Assembly (NCBI RefSeq): GCF_042680125.1
Contig: NZ_JBHTNY010000018.1
Strand: one strand, 5' to 3'
Origin: Robinsoniella peoriensis
GTDB taxonomy: Bacteria > Bacillota > Clostridia > Lachnospirales > Lachnospiraceae
Length of the DNA stretch: 64,000 bases
Part shown: one piece after another, positions 54,221 through 63,524 of the stretch
Layout: the number at the start of each line of letters is the position of its first letter
Position numbering within the stretch: the stretch's first letter is position 1
Position numbers and translations under genes: made by a program
Notes under the pieces: model-generated
What the model was told of the DNA's origin: nothing
Databases searched by the model: none
What the model saw: the letters and a program-made list of their open reading frames with translations, nothing else

Positions 54221-55902
54221 GTTTTACATACCCGGAACAGGAGGCAAGTGCACTGGATCATGTGAGCTTTTCGGTAGAAGAGGGAGAGTTTATTGTTCTG
54301 TGCGGGGAATCCGGCTGTGGTAAAACCACATTGCTTCGATTATTAAAAAGAGAGCTTGCACCCCATGGGGAGAAAGACGGAGAAGTGCGTTATCTGGGGG
54401 TAAGGCAGGAGGAATTAACAGACCGTGTCAGTGCCTGCGATATCGGATATGTTATGCAGAATCCGGAAAACCAGATCGTGATGGATAAAGTGTGGCATGA
54501 GCTTGCGTTTGGTCTGGAAAATATGGGGCTTGATAATCAGATTATTCGCAGAAGAGTGGGAGAAATGGCTTGTTTTTTTGGCATAGACGGCTGGTTTCGC
54601 AGAAATACTTCTGAGCTTTCCGGAGGGCAGAAGCAGTTGCTGAATCTGGCATCCATTATGGCAATGCAGCCCAGACTGCTGATTCTGGATGAGCCCACGT
54701 CCCAGCTGGATCCCATTGCATCATCTGATTTTATCGCTACCCTTGTAAAGCTGAACAGGGAGCTTGGAACCACGATTATATTGACGGAGCACCGCCTGGA
54801 AGATGTTTTCCCGGCTGCGGATAAAGTTGGGATTATGGAAAAGGGTAAGCTGCTGTTGTGGGAGAATCCCAGGGAAGCAGGAAAAAAATTAAAAGAAATT
54901 AAAGCAAACCATAAAATGATGCTTGGACTGCCCAGTGCAGTACGGATCTATAACGGGCTGGATGTGGATTGTGCCTGTCCGCTTACGGTAAGAGAGGGGC
55001 GCCAGTTTTTAAGTACCTGGTACAGGGAGGAACCAGAACTGGATCAGAAGAGCGAATCCATTCACAGGGATCATGAATTCACGCAGCAAGGGCTGAAGCA
55101 GGAAATAGTACTGTCCATGAAAGACGTCTGGTTTCGCTATGAACGGGAGCTGCCGGATATCCTGGAGGGTGTCAGCCTGGAATTATATAAAGGGGAGATC
55201 GTTAGCATTTTGGGAAGCAATGGTTCCGGTAAAACCACACTGCTCAGTGTGATCTCTCATGTAAACCATGCATATAAAGGAAAAATCAAAATTTTTGGTA
55301 AGAAACAGAAAGCGTATAAAGGAAATGAATTGTACCGACAGATTCTGGCATCACTGCCTCAGAATCCCCAGACGGTATTTTTAAAGGAAAGTGTATGGGA
55401 AGATTATGAGGAAATGGGGAAAGTAATGGGTTATGATAAGGAAGAATTGGGTGGGATGATTGAGCAGACGGCCAAGATGTTAGAAATTGAACACCTTCTT
55501 CCCAAGCACCCCTATGATTTAAGCGGCGGAGAACAGCAGAAAGCAGCCATCGGGAAAATGCTGTTGTTAAAACCTAAAATTTTGCTGCTGGATGAGCCTA
55601 CCAAGGGGATTGACGCATCTTCGAAGAATCGGTTACTGGAAATTATGAGAGATTTAAAGAAAAATGGGATAACCATACTGATGGTAACTCATGATGTGGA
55701 ATTTGCAGCAGAGGCATCGGACAGGTGCGGTATGTTTTTTGACAAAGAAGTAACCTCTATTGATCTTCCAAAGAATTTTTTCTGCAATAACAGTTTTTAT
55801 ACCACGGCAGCAAACCGGATTGCAAGGCATATGTACAGGGATGTGGTTACCTGTGAGGATGTTATCGCTATGTGCAGGACAACCGGGAGGAAGCAGGTAT
55901 GA
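54193..55902 (+). CDS. ECF transporter fused ATPase (EcfA-EcfA')
   Basis: This 569-residue protein has two complete ABC ATPase domains in one chain. Domain 1 (about residues 1-240) has GESGCGKTT, LSGGQKQ and LLILDEPTSQLD. Domain 2 (about residues 300-540) has GSNGSGKTT, LSGGEQQKA and ILLLDEPTKGID. In most ECF transporters the two ATPases are separate genes; a fusion is known in some dedicated systems. The ATG at 54193 has AAGGAG upstream and overlaps ecfT, so translation is coupled. An earlier in-frame ATG (54124) would lie deep in ecfT. Confidence 0.93.
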   Translation: MEILKVENLSFTYPEQEASALDHVSFSVEEGEFIVLCGESGCGKTTLLRLLKRELAPHGEKDGEVRYLGVRQEELTDRVSACDIGYVMQNPENQIVMDKVWHELAFGLENMGLDNQIIRRRVGEMACFFGIDGWFRRNTSELSGGQKQLLNLASIMAMQPRLLILDEPTSQLDPIASSDFIATLVKLNRELGTTIILTEHRLEDVFPAADKVGIMEKGKLLLWENPREAGKKLKEIKANHKMMLGLPSAVRIYNGLDVDCACPLTVREGRQFLSTWYREEPELDQKSESIHRDHEFTQQGLKQEIVLSMKDVWFRYERELPDILEGVSLELYKGEIVSILGSNGSGKTTLLSVISHVNHAYKGKIKIFGKKQKAYKGNELYRQILASLPQNPQTVFLKESVWEDYEEMGKVMGYDKEELGGMIEQTAKMLEIEHLLPKHPYDLSGGEQQKAAIGKMLLLKPKILLLDEPTKGIDASSKNRLLEIMRDLKKNGITILMVTHDVEFAAEASDRCGMFFDKEVTSIDLPKNFFCNNSFYTTAANRIARHMYRDVVTCEDVIAMCRTTGRKQV

Positions 55903-56585
55903 GTAAAAAGCGGATAACTATAAATGTCCTGCTGATACTGGCAGCTTTTGGGGTAATTGTTTTCGGTGTGCGTATGTTTCAGGACCGAAGGTATAATCTG
56001 ATCTCAATACTGATTGCATTTCTTGCCTGCATACCGTTTTATATGGCATATGAAAAAAAGGAAGGCAGCATACGCCGAATGGTAGTCCTGGCAGTAATGG
56101 TGGCGATATCCGTTGTGGGAAGATTGATTTTTGCGGTGTTGCCCGGTTTTAAACCGGTAACAGCGATTGTGGTGATCGCTGCTATCTATATGGGTTCGGA
56201 ATCCGGATTTTTAATTGGATCGCTGTCAGCTATTATTTCAAATATGTTTTATGGGCAGGGGCCCTGGACGCCTTTTCAGATGCTTGCCTGGGGAAGCCTG
56301 GGGCTGATTGCGGGGCTGCCGGTGATGCAGAAAATTTTGAAGAACAGAGGAATTTTGGCAGTATACGGGTTCCTGGCGGGATTTGGATATTCAGCCATTA
56401 TGGACATATGGACGGTGCTTTCATTTGACGGAAGCTTCAGTCTGGCGAGATATCTGACGGTACAGGCTATCGCACTTCCGGTAAGCATCGAGTATGCCAT
56501 ATCCAATGTGGTTTTTCTGATGCTGGGAATCGGTCCAATCGGAAGAAAATTAAAGAGAATTAATATCAAACATGGAATATTTTAA
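55899..56585 (+). CDS. ECF transporter S component (putative corrinoid-binding)
   Basis: This 228-residue protein has about seven predicted membrane segments. It has the S-component style ATAIVVI-type core (RLIFAVLPGFKPVTAIVVI, YMGSESGFLIGSLSAIISNM, GQGPWTPFQMLAWG). The N terminus is basic and short, and the C terminus is basic (GRKLKRINIKHG). S components bind the vitamin at the membrane. CbrT-type S components are known for cobalamin in Firmicutes, but I cannot confirm membership from sequence alone. The gene overlaps the end of the ATPase gene by four bases and has GGGAGGAAG upstream. Corrinoid specificity is inferred from the riboswitch and the DUF4430/barrel neighbours. Confidence 0.85.
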   Translation: MSKKRITINVLLILAAFGVIVFGVRMFQDRRYNLISILIAFLACIPFYMAYEKKEGSIRRMVVLAVMVAISVVGRLIFAVLPGFKPVTAIVVIAAIYMGSESGFLIGSLSAIISNMFYGQGPWTPFQMLAWGSLGLIAGLPVMQKILKNRGILAVYGFLAGFGYSAIMDIWTVLSFDGSFSLARYLTVQAIALPVSIEYAISNVVFLMLGIGPIGRKLKRINIKHGIF

Positions 56586-56611
56586 AGGTCAGGAAGGTGA
56601 GGTATACATAC

Positions 56612-57541
56612 ATGAAGCATACAGAACAGTTAGTTCAGGAAATACAAAAGGTTATCGTAGGAAAAGAGGAAGTTATTCAAAAAGTGCTGATGGCAATTCT
56701 GGCAAAGGGACATATTTTACTGGAGGATATACCAGGAGTGGGCAAGACTACACTGGCACTTGCAATCAGCAAAACACTGGGACTGGATTACAAGAGAATC
56801 CAGTTTACCCCTGATGTTATTCCGTCCGATGTTGTAGGATATACGGTATATGATAAAAAAAGCGGTGAGTTTGTTTATAAGCCCGGAGCAGTTATGTGTA
56901 ACCTGCTGCTGGCAGATGAGATCAACCGTACCTCCAGTAAGACCCAGGCTGCACTTCTGGAAGTTATGGAGGAAGGAAATGTTACTGTTGACGGAAATAC
57001 CTATGAGGTACCAAAACCCTTTGTTGTAATCTCCACCCAGAACCCCTTTGGTTCCGCCGGTACACAGCTGCTTCCCCAGTCCCAGTTAGACCGTTTTATG
57101 GTAAAACTGGAAATGGGATATCCGGATTTTGAGAGTCAGGTCAATATCTTAAAGGACCGTCAGGAAATCCAGCCGCTGGATACAATCAAAGCAGTGATTA
57201 ACAAGGCCGATTTGGAAGAGATGCAGATGGAAGTGTCCAGGGTCAAGGTAAAAGATGAGATACTGCGTTATATAACAAGGCTTGCAGAAGCGACCAGAAG
57301 CCATGAATATATTCAGCTGGGCGTAAGTCCCCGTGGTGCCTACGCGGTCAATAATATGGCGAAAGCATCTGCCTATATAGCCGGACGTGGTTATGTGACC
57401 CCAGAAGATGTCATAGGTATTTTCCCCTCCGTCAGCAGCCATCGTGTGATACTCCATCCCAAGGCAAAGGTAACCGGAGTATCTGCCATGTCTATTATGG
57501 AAGAAATTACTAAGACCATTTCTGTACCGGAAATTGCATAA
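56612..57541 (+). CDS. MoxR-family AAA+ ATPase
   Basis: This 309-residue soluble AAA+ ATPase has Walker A (EDIPGVGKTTLALA), Walker B (LLLADEINR), the sensor segment VVISTQNPFGSAGTQLLP and QLDRFMVKLEMGYP. MoxR proteins act as chaperones for complex assembly and are often encoded beside DUF58 and transglutaminase-like genes, exactly as here. The ATG at 56612 follows AGGTGAGG and is preferred to the upstream GTG at 56597. It sits 26 bases after the S-component gene. The role in this B12-linked unit is unknown. Assembly or remodelling of the surface binding complex is a possibility. Confidence 0.93.
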   Translation: MKHTEQLVQEIQKVIVGKEEVIQKVLMAILAKGHILLEDIPGVGKTTLALAISKTLGLDYKRIQFTPDVIPSDVVGYTVYDKKSGEFVYKPGAVMCNLLLADEINRTSSKTQAALLEVMEEGNVTVDGNTYEVPKPFVVISTQNPFGSAGTQLLPQSQLDRFMVKLEMGYPDFESQVNILKDRQEIQPLDTIKAVINKADLEEMQMEVSRVKVKDEILRYITRLAEATRSHEYIQLGVSPRGAYAVNNMAKASAYIAGRGYVTPEDVIGIFPSVSSHRVILHPKAKVTGVSAMSIMEEITKTISVPEIA

Positions 57542-57554
57542 CCAGGAGGACTTT

Positions 57555-58724
57555 ATGTTAAAGACAAGAATATGCTATGGAGTATGGCTGTTGGGGACGG
57601 TAATCCTGTACATCTATTCAGACTCATACTGGGCATTTTTTCTCCTGATTGCATCTGTGGCAATTCTCCCTGTCTGCGGGGCGGCAATTCTGACTGTCCG
57701 TCACAAATTGTCATATTCCTTTCAGGCGGTGTCCATGGCGGGCAAGGGAAAGCAGGTCCGGGGGGAACTCAGCATTCAGAATCAGAGTATTTTCCCTGTG
57801 CTGAAAGTGTGCTGCCACCTTCAGTTTTTTAATCAGCTGACCGGATAGACTCAGACCCAGGAGATTTATTGCGCCATACCGGCAGGAAAAACGGAAAAGC
57901 TGAACTGGAATCTGAAAAGCAGATATTGCGGAAATGTGCAGGTGACCATTGAAAAAGTAACTTTATATGACTGGCTTGGGATTTTTACTGCGCGGGAGAA
58001 GCCGGATCAACATGGACATATTGTAATATTACCCGACATATTTCCTGCAAATGTACAAATCAGCGACAGCCTGAGCGCGAATTGGGACAGCATTACTTAT
58101 TCAGACAGCAAAAGAGGGGATGATCCCAGTGAAATATTTGGCCTGCGGGAATATCAGGCGGGAGACAGTCCGAAGAATATCCACTGGAAGGTATCCGGCA
58201 AGCTGGATGGGTTATATGTAAAGGAACTCAGCCTTCCTGTAGAAAATTCCATAATTCTGTTATATGAAACAGCATCTTTTGAAAAGAAGAAAGAAAAAGC
58301 CGCGCTTCGCGATGCAATGATGGAAGCCTTTTTATCAGTATCCCAGTCGCTGATTCAGAATGGGCATCTTCATACTTTAGGGTGGTATGATCAGGAAAAG
58401 GGGATCTTCCGCCGACAGGATGTTACATCGGTGGATGAGTTAGCAGAGATGACAGCAGGATTTCTCGGAATTCAGAATAAAGAGCTGGGAGAGACCAGCC
58501 TCCATTATTATTTAGAGGACTGTATTGACAATCCCTATGCCCATGTGATCTATATAACAGTCTCAGATGGTGGAGAAGATCTGAAATGCTTAAGTGAGAT
58601 TTGTTCTGTGGCTGTTTTGCAGTGCCGGATAAATAAGCAGGAAGTATCCGGGAATTTGGACCATTCGTTGGTAGTATTTACACCGGAGACAATGACAGAA
58701 GAATTATGCCAGTTGGTAATATAG
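57555..58724 (+). pseudogene. DUF58 protein gene interrupted by an in-frame TAG
   Basis: Two same-frame pieces make one DUF58 gene of 390 codons: 57555-57848 with N-terminal membrane segments, and the rest to 58724 with the DUF58 core (REYQAGDSPKNIHWKVSGKL). Between them is TAG at 57846-57848, codon 98, in the beta-domain region. The frame reads on without any other defect through the stop, so this is a single nonsense change, a sequencing error, or a readthrough site. The GGAGG before the ATG at 57555 is intact. DUF58 proteins are usual partners of MoxR ATPases. The first piece alone would be a short membrane peptide; the second has no clear ribosome site. Confidence 0.8.
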
Positions 58725-58737
58725 GGGATACAATGAT

Positions 58738-61149
58738 ATGAAAAATGGAAATCGAAACACAGTTAAGAAAAAATCTCAGATTACAATTCAATTGGAAAAT
58801 CGGAAAAATAGTGGCAGAGAGGGTTTGTTTCACTTGCTGGCAGGATTACTTCCGGCTTTTTTGCTTTATCTTGGCATCTCTTTGTCTTTTATTTATCTTC
58901 TTGATCTGCCGGTGCAGGTATACTATTCGGCAGCTTTTGGACTGCTGATCCTGATACTGCTGCAGTTACAGGGAAAGTACAGCCGTTATGTGAAGGCAGG
59001 TACGGCGCTTCTGGCTGCTGTTGGAATCCTGTTTCTCTTAATACGCCAGGAGTTGATGCTGTACGGCTTTCTGCTGACCATGAACCGGATTGGGCAGGTA
59101 GTCGGCAGAAACTTTGGAATTTTCCTGAAAGTTTATGATATTGGTATAGCTGAGGAATTACATGGAATATCCCTTTGCCTGTTCTGGATATGGAGCTGCC
59201 TGCTGTCTGCTTCAGTTGTAACCGTAATTATCCGGCTGCGCAGTATAGTACTCTTATGCATAAGTGTATTACCATTATTGCTGCTGGAATTATGTACTGG
59301 TGAAAACTATGGTATCATACCTGTGATAATGATGCTGGCTTCCGTAATGGTTCTATTGAGTTTTTTTGTACATGGCAGGAAAAACCGGAGGGCATTTGGC
59401 AATGGTAAATATTTGGCAATACTGCAGGTATCCGGAATACTAACGGTTGCTTTTGCAGCGCTCCTGGGATTGATGGTCAGTACAGTATCTGTAAATAGCT
59501 ACACGAAAGCAGGATTAGCAGAGGCGTTAAAAGAAGGAATAGCAAAAACAATTTCCAATATACGCTATGAAAAAGAGAAGACCAATTCTTTTACACAGGG
59601 ACAATTTAAGGGACTGGGAAATTTGACATTGAAGGATACAACTGCACTGGAAGTGCTGATGGACAAGCCGGAATCCTTGTATTTGCGCGGGTTTGTCGGA
59701 AGTACTTACACCCAGAATGGCTGGAAAGAGTTAGAAAAATCCGTCTATTATGAAGCGAAGGACCTGTTTTACTGGCTTCACGAAACAAATTTTAATGGAT
59801 TAAACCAGCTCTCCCTGGTGAATCAGCTGGAAAATGGGAAAACGGATGATGAGACTGTGGAGATTACGGTGCAGAATGTAAATGCAAACAGCAAATACAT
59901 CTATACCCCCTATGAACTTAAGACAGATCCCGGTAAGATAGATGGGAGCAAAAATATGGGGGATGTTTCCTTAAAGTCACAAGGATTGTTTGGAAACCGC
60001 CTGTATCACTATACTGCAAACAGTAATCTGGTGAAACGGTATCCTACACTGGCATCAAAGTTTTATGAAATCAGGAATAGTGATACTGCAGCTGAATATG
60101 CGGGAAATGAAAGTTATTACAATGCCTTTATCTACCGGAATTACCTGGATATACCGGACCACCAGAAACAGATTCTGAAAAGTCTTCTGAAAATAGAAGA
60201 GGCATCAGGGAGTGCTCATTATCCCTATGAAGAAGCAAATGCTTTGATTATGGGATATCTGGACAAGAATATAGAATATTCGGAAGAAGTGGATACCTTT
60301 TCAGGAAATTATGATTTTATGCAATGGTTTCTTCAGAGCCAGAAAAAAGGATATTCCGCCCACTATGCAACAGCTGCAGTTCTGATGTACCGGTATCTGG
60401 GTATTCCTGCAAGATATGTGGAAGGTTATCTTGTGGCACCGGAGGACGTAAAAGGTGTGGAGGCTTATGAACCAATCGAAATTACCGGAGAAAATGCCCA
60501 TGCCTGGGTAGAAGTCTATCAGGACGGCATTGGCTGGGTACCTATGGAAGCAACACCACCTTATCTGGGCATTATGGAAAGACCGGAATTTTCACAGGCT
60601 CCTGTACTTACAGGAGACGGCGGTCAGTCAGATGACTCAGGCAAATCAGAAAAGATAAAAGATGACGAAAAAGAATTAAAGAAAAAGAAGACAGGCAAAA
60701 AGGCAGAAGTACCCGTGAAAAAGATGTTAGTGACTGCCGCAGTAGCTCTGGCTGTCATTTTAATATTATCATTGCTGATCTATGTACTTTATCACAGAAG
60801 GAAACTTGCAAATCGTAAAAAGAGTTTCCGTGTAGCTGATAATAGGTTGGCGGTAAAGCATCTCTATGCTTATATTTTATTTTTGCTTCACTATGATAAG
60901 ACTCCGAAAGCAAAGGGATCCCATTATGGTTATGTAGGAATTCTTTCAGAAAAATATTCTGAAGATTTTGGAGAAAAATTCAGGGAGACACTGGATGTGG
61001 TACAGGGAGCAGTTTATGGTGATCTGGATGTTTCAAAGGAGCAGAGGGAAATGGCAGAGCAGCTGAAAGATGAGACATTGCATCTTATTTTGAAAAAGAA
61101 AAATTTGTTTAAAAAGATTAAAATGTGGCTGATTGATTTTGTATACTAA
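58738..61149 (+). CDS. Transglutaminase-like membrane protein with Cys-to-Ser change at the active site
   Basis: This 803-residue protein has several N-terminal membrane segments (about residues 28-170 and 205-245), an extracellular region and a transglutaminase-like core (about residues 500-610), then another membrane segment (about 662-685) and a cytoplasmic tail. The usual core begins G-x-C-x-x-(F/Y)A. Here it is KKGYSAHYATAA, so the nucleophile position is Ser540 (codon TCC at 60355). His588 (NAHAWVEV) is present, and the acidic partner is Glu604 (PMEATP) where Asp is common. Proteins of this layout follow MoxR and DUF58 genes in many bacteria. Without Cys the protein may be a binding or scaffold member and not an active protease/transglutaminase. 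It is the last gene of the unit; no clear terminator was found. Confidence 0.88.
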   Translation: MKNGNRNTVKKKSQITIQLENRKNSGREGLFHLLAGLLPAFLLYLGISLSFIYLLDLPVQVYYSAAFGLLILILLQLQGKYSRYVKAGTALLAAVGILFLLIRQELMLYGFLLTMNRIGQVVGRNFGIFLKVYDIGIAEELHGISLCLFWIWSCLLSASVVTVIIRLRSIVLLCISVLPLLLLELCTGENYGIIPVIMMLASVMVLLSFFVHGRKNRRAFGNGKYLAILQVSGILTVAFAALLGLMVSTVSVNSYTKAGLAEALKEGIAKTISNIRYEKEKTNSFTQGQFKGLGNLTLKDTTALEVLMDKPESLYLRGFVGSTYTQNGWKELEKSVYYEAKDLFYWLHETNFNGLNQLSLVNQLENGKTDDETVEITVQNVNANSKYIYTPYELKTDPGKIDGSKNMGDVSLKSQGLFGNRLYHYTANSNLVKRYPTLASKFYEIRNSDTAAEYAGNESYYNAFIYRNYLDIPDHQKQILKSLLKIEEASGSAHYPYEEANALIMGYLDKNIEYSEEVDTFSGNYDFMQWFLQSQKKGYSAHYATAAVLMYRYLGIPARYVEGYLVAPEDVKGVEAYEPIEITGENAHAWVEVYQDGIGWVPMEATPPYLGIMERPEFSQAPVLTGDGGQSDDSGKSEKIKDDEKELKKKKTGKKAEVPVKKMLVTAAVALAVILILSLLIYVLYHRRKLANRKKSFRVADNRLAVKHLYAYILFLLHYDKTPKAKGSHYGYVGILSEKYSEDFGEKFRETLDVVQGAVYGDLDVSKEQREMAEQLKDETLHLILKKKNLFKKIKMWLIDFVY

Positions 61150-61311
61150 AATTTGGAGGAGCTAATCACCCGGACTATTTAATCCCTTTCCAAAAAATTT
61201 CCTTCAATAATCTGTTTCCTGATGTAAATTTGTGATTAATATGATAAAATAGTTTTGTAATTTAATTTACATATACAGCATTTATGAAAAAGGGAAAGAG
61301 AGGGAAAGGAT

Positions 61312-62394
61312 ATGAAAAAAAGACATGGTATGATGTGGACATTTGCGATATTAATGTTCATGATGGTATTGCTGCCAATGAATGTTTTAGCAGAAAGCAA
61401 GGTGATTCCCAATGATGAAACAGGTATTCCGGACAAAGCCCTGTATCTGACTATTTTAAGGGAAATGGAGAAAAATGACGATGAAACATTTACAGAGAAG
61501 GAAGCTGCTGAAATAACTCAATTGGATACCTACTATATTAAAGATACAAAGCTGAAAATAAGGTCCTTAAAAGGGATAGAAAAACTGAAAAATTTAAGTG
61601 TAATAGATTTTTCGAATAACCAGCTTACCAGTATTTCAGAATTAAAAACGCTGCGCGGCTTGAGAGATTTGGACGTATCAAAAAATCAAATTACATCCCT
61701 TTCCGGTATTGAAAGGCTAGTGAAGATTGACTGTCTAGATGTAGCCATGAATAAGTTAAAAAGCCTTTCAGGAGTAGAGCACTTAAGAAAGTTAGCGATG
61801 TTTTATGCTAATGCTAATCAGCTGACAAGTATAAGACAGATCAAGCATTTGGTCAACTTAGAATATGTAAGTGTTATGGGAAATAAGCTCACCAGTGTAA
61901 ATGAAATAAAAAATCTGCCGGGTTTACAATATTTTATGGCTGACGGGAATCGAATAACGAAACTGCCGAATCTTTCAAAGCATACAAATTTTGTTAATCT
62001 TGAATTGAAAAACAATCGTCTAAACAAAAAAGAACTGGATAAAAAGGCTCCAATTGCATTTAGAAATAATAACACCTGGTATCAAAACACACTCCGGCTT
62101 CAGAAGCTTGTAAAAACCATAAACATTATGAAGCCCTCATCTATTGATAAGATTACAAAGAAAACGAAAAAAATTGCAGGAAAAGCTAATAAAAATGCTA
62201 CCATAGTGCTCCGGGATCCATCCCGAAAAAGAATCCAGACTGTAAAGTCTGACAGTAAGGGTTATTTCACCTTAAAAAATTTAAAGCTTAAAAAATGGGC
62301 AGGAAAGACTTTATCCTTAGAGTCGTTTGTTGTGGATAAAGATTTATCACGGTCACATACACTGAAAGTTGTAAAATTCACAGTTCGAAAATAA
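61312..62394 (+). CDS. Secreted internalin-like LRR protein
   Basis: This 360-residue protein has a signal peptide (ending near LAESK) and seven to eight LRRs of about 22 residues of the SDS22/internalin type. Examples are LKNLSVIDFSNNQLTSISEL, LRGLRDLDVSKNQITSLSGI and LVNLEYVSVMGNKLTSVNEI. The N-terminal cap contains IPNDETGIPDKALYLTIL. The C-terminal about 90 residues are a basic Ig-like domain (TKKTKKIAGKANKNATIVL) of the Big_6 type, likely to bind the cell wall. GGGAAAGG precedes the ATG. It has no riboswitch and is separated from the operon by about 160 bases. Binding to host or other surface ligands is the usual inference. Confidence 0.88.
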   Translation: MKKRHGMMWTFAILMFMMVLLPMNVLAESKVIPNDETGIPDKALYLTILREMEKNDDETFTEKEAAEITQLDTYYIKDTKLKIRSLKGIEKLKNLSVIDFSNNQLTSISELKTLRGLRDLDVSKNQITSLSGIERLVKIDCLDVAMNKLKSLSGVEHLRKLAMFYANANQLTSIRQIKHLVNLEYVSVMGNKLTSVNEIKNLPGLQYFMADGNRITKLPNLSKHTNFVNLELKNNRLNKKELDKKAPIAFRNNNTWYQNTLRLQKLVKTINIMKPSSIDKITKKTKKIAGKANKNATIVLRDPSRKRIQTVKSDSKGYFTLKNLKLKKWAGKTLSLESFVVDKDLSRSHTLKVVKFTVRK

Positions 62395-62418
62395 CAAGTA
62401 CATATTTAGTTTTCATTA

Positions 62419-62507
62419 AAAGTGATATATTTGTATCAATATAGTCTTGACAGCCTCGTTATAAAGTGATATATTTGTCATGTAAAGAGATAAATAAATC
62501 ACTTTTA
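62419..62507 (+). promoter_or_regulatory. Promoter with direct-repeat operator for the DUF3796/XRE operon
   Basis: TTGACA (62447-62452) and TATATT (62470-62475) are 17 bases apart. The 16-base sequence AAAGTGATATATTTGT occurs twice, at 62419-62434 and 62463-62478, the second copy covering the -10 box. An inverted half-copy AAATCACTTT lies at 62497. This looks like the operator of the XRE repressor encoded at 63085. Confidence 0.75.
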
Positions 62508-62520
62508 AGGAGGGATATTA

Positions 62521-63083
62521 ATGAAACGAAATAAGAAGTTTTCGGTTTTAATTTTATTGATGCTTTTACAATTTGCTGCAGTATTTTATGCTTCTGTTTA
62601 TAACGAAGGAAGGCTTGTAAAGCCAATGGATTTCAGTACCTACCAATTCCAGACGAATGATTTGCCAATGATTATCGCGACTGCCTGTTTTGTGATTTAT
62701 ATGTTTTATTTCATATTCAGTATGATAATTAGTTCTTTCAAAGTAAATAAAGTTAATAAGGAAAAAAACAAAACCAGAAGCCTGAATCCGAAATTCGGGT
62801 GGTTTGGATTTTTCGGGTTTTTCGGATTTTTTGGAATTATGACGTATATGGTACAGCGGACAGTATGGCCTTTTATGTTCTTTGTCTTTTTCGGTTTTTT
62901 TGGCTTTTTTTATGAGGCTAAGCTGAGCAATACACTCATTGACGAGCGTTTTAAGGAGGAGAAAACCAGGGCTGATTTGTCAGCTTTAAAAACAGGATCG
63001 TTTCCTCTTCTCTTATCATTGCTCTGGTTATATTCCTCTCAAGTTACCTGCTTTATAAATACGACACAGAGGATATAGAGTAA
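62521..63083 (+). pseudogene. DUF3796 membrane protein, frameshifted near the 3' end
   Basis: The protein begins with a membrane segment (VLILLMLLQFAAVFYASVY), then a second (MIIATACFVIYMFYF), and the repeated Phe/Gly motif FGWFGFFGFFGFFGIM, which is the hallmark of DUF3796. A further FGFFGFF repeat follows. The written frame ends at 63078 with an unnatural tail. In another frame the sequence reads SSSLIIALVIFLSSYLLYKY and TEDIE, a normal last membrane helix and acidic end, with stop TAA at 63081-63083 just ahead of the next gene. The shift lies near 62990, in an AAAAA run, and is consistent with loss of one base. A slip variant or sequencing error is possible. Confidence 0.75.
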
Positions 63084-63084
63084 T

Positions 63085-63288
63085 ATGGGAGCAGATTTTG
63101 TATGCAATTTAAAAAAATACAGGCAGTTAAAAGAAATGACGCAGGAAGAGCTGGCTAATGAGGTGGGAGTACGCCGGGAAACTATAATGCGGTTAGAAAA
63201 AGCTCAATATAACCCATCGTTAAAGCTGGCAATCGATATTTCCAGAGTGGTAGGAGCATCTATAGAGGATATATTTATATTTGATTAA
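63085..63288 (+). CDS. Small XRE-family HTH regulator
   Basis: This 67-residue protein is a single Cro/CI-type HTH: LKKYRQLKEMTQEELANEVG, VRRETIMRLEKAQYNPSLKL, then SRVVGASIEDIFIF. It starts one base after the stop of the intact DUF3796 frame, and the two are clearly one operon. The direct repeats at 62419 and 62463 are the likely binding sites, giving autorepression. This family of regulators is usually followed or preceded by a membrane partner that modulates it. Confidence 0.88.
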   Translation: MGADFVCNLKKYRQLKEMTQEELANEVGVRRETIMRLEKAQYNPSLKLAIDISRVVGASIEDIFIFD

Positions 63289-63432
63289 GTTTAAAACACA
63301 TATACAGATTATCGCTTAAACACAAGGTTTATCAGCAATAACTCAGGTTTTGCATTTGATTTACTACTATTTTACCACTTACAAAAGAACTTTGATATGA
63401 CACTATAATTAAAAGCATATGATAAATGTTAC

Positions 63433-63484
63433 AAAACCGCAGATTATAATTCACTAATTAATGATTCATAATCTGCGGTTTTTA
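63433..63484. terminator. Bidirectional terminator
   Basis: AAACCGCAGATTAT and ATAATCTGCGGTTT form a 14-base perfect stem, with A-run before and T-run after. It lies between the XRE gene and the converging permease gene. Confidence 0.85.
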
Positions 63485-63524
63485 TTTGCTGTATTTAAGA
63501 ATATCTATATCTAAAATATCTATG

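Noticed and set aside
57846..57848. Pyrrolysine or other recoding at TAG
   Set aside because: No pyl genes or downstream recoding structure are visible in the window; a simple nonsense change is more likely.
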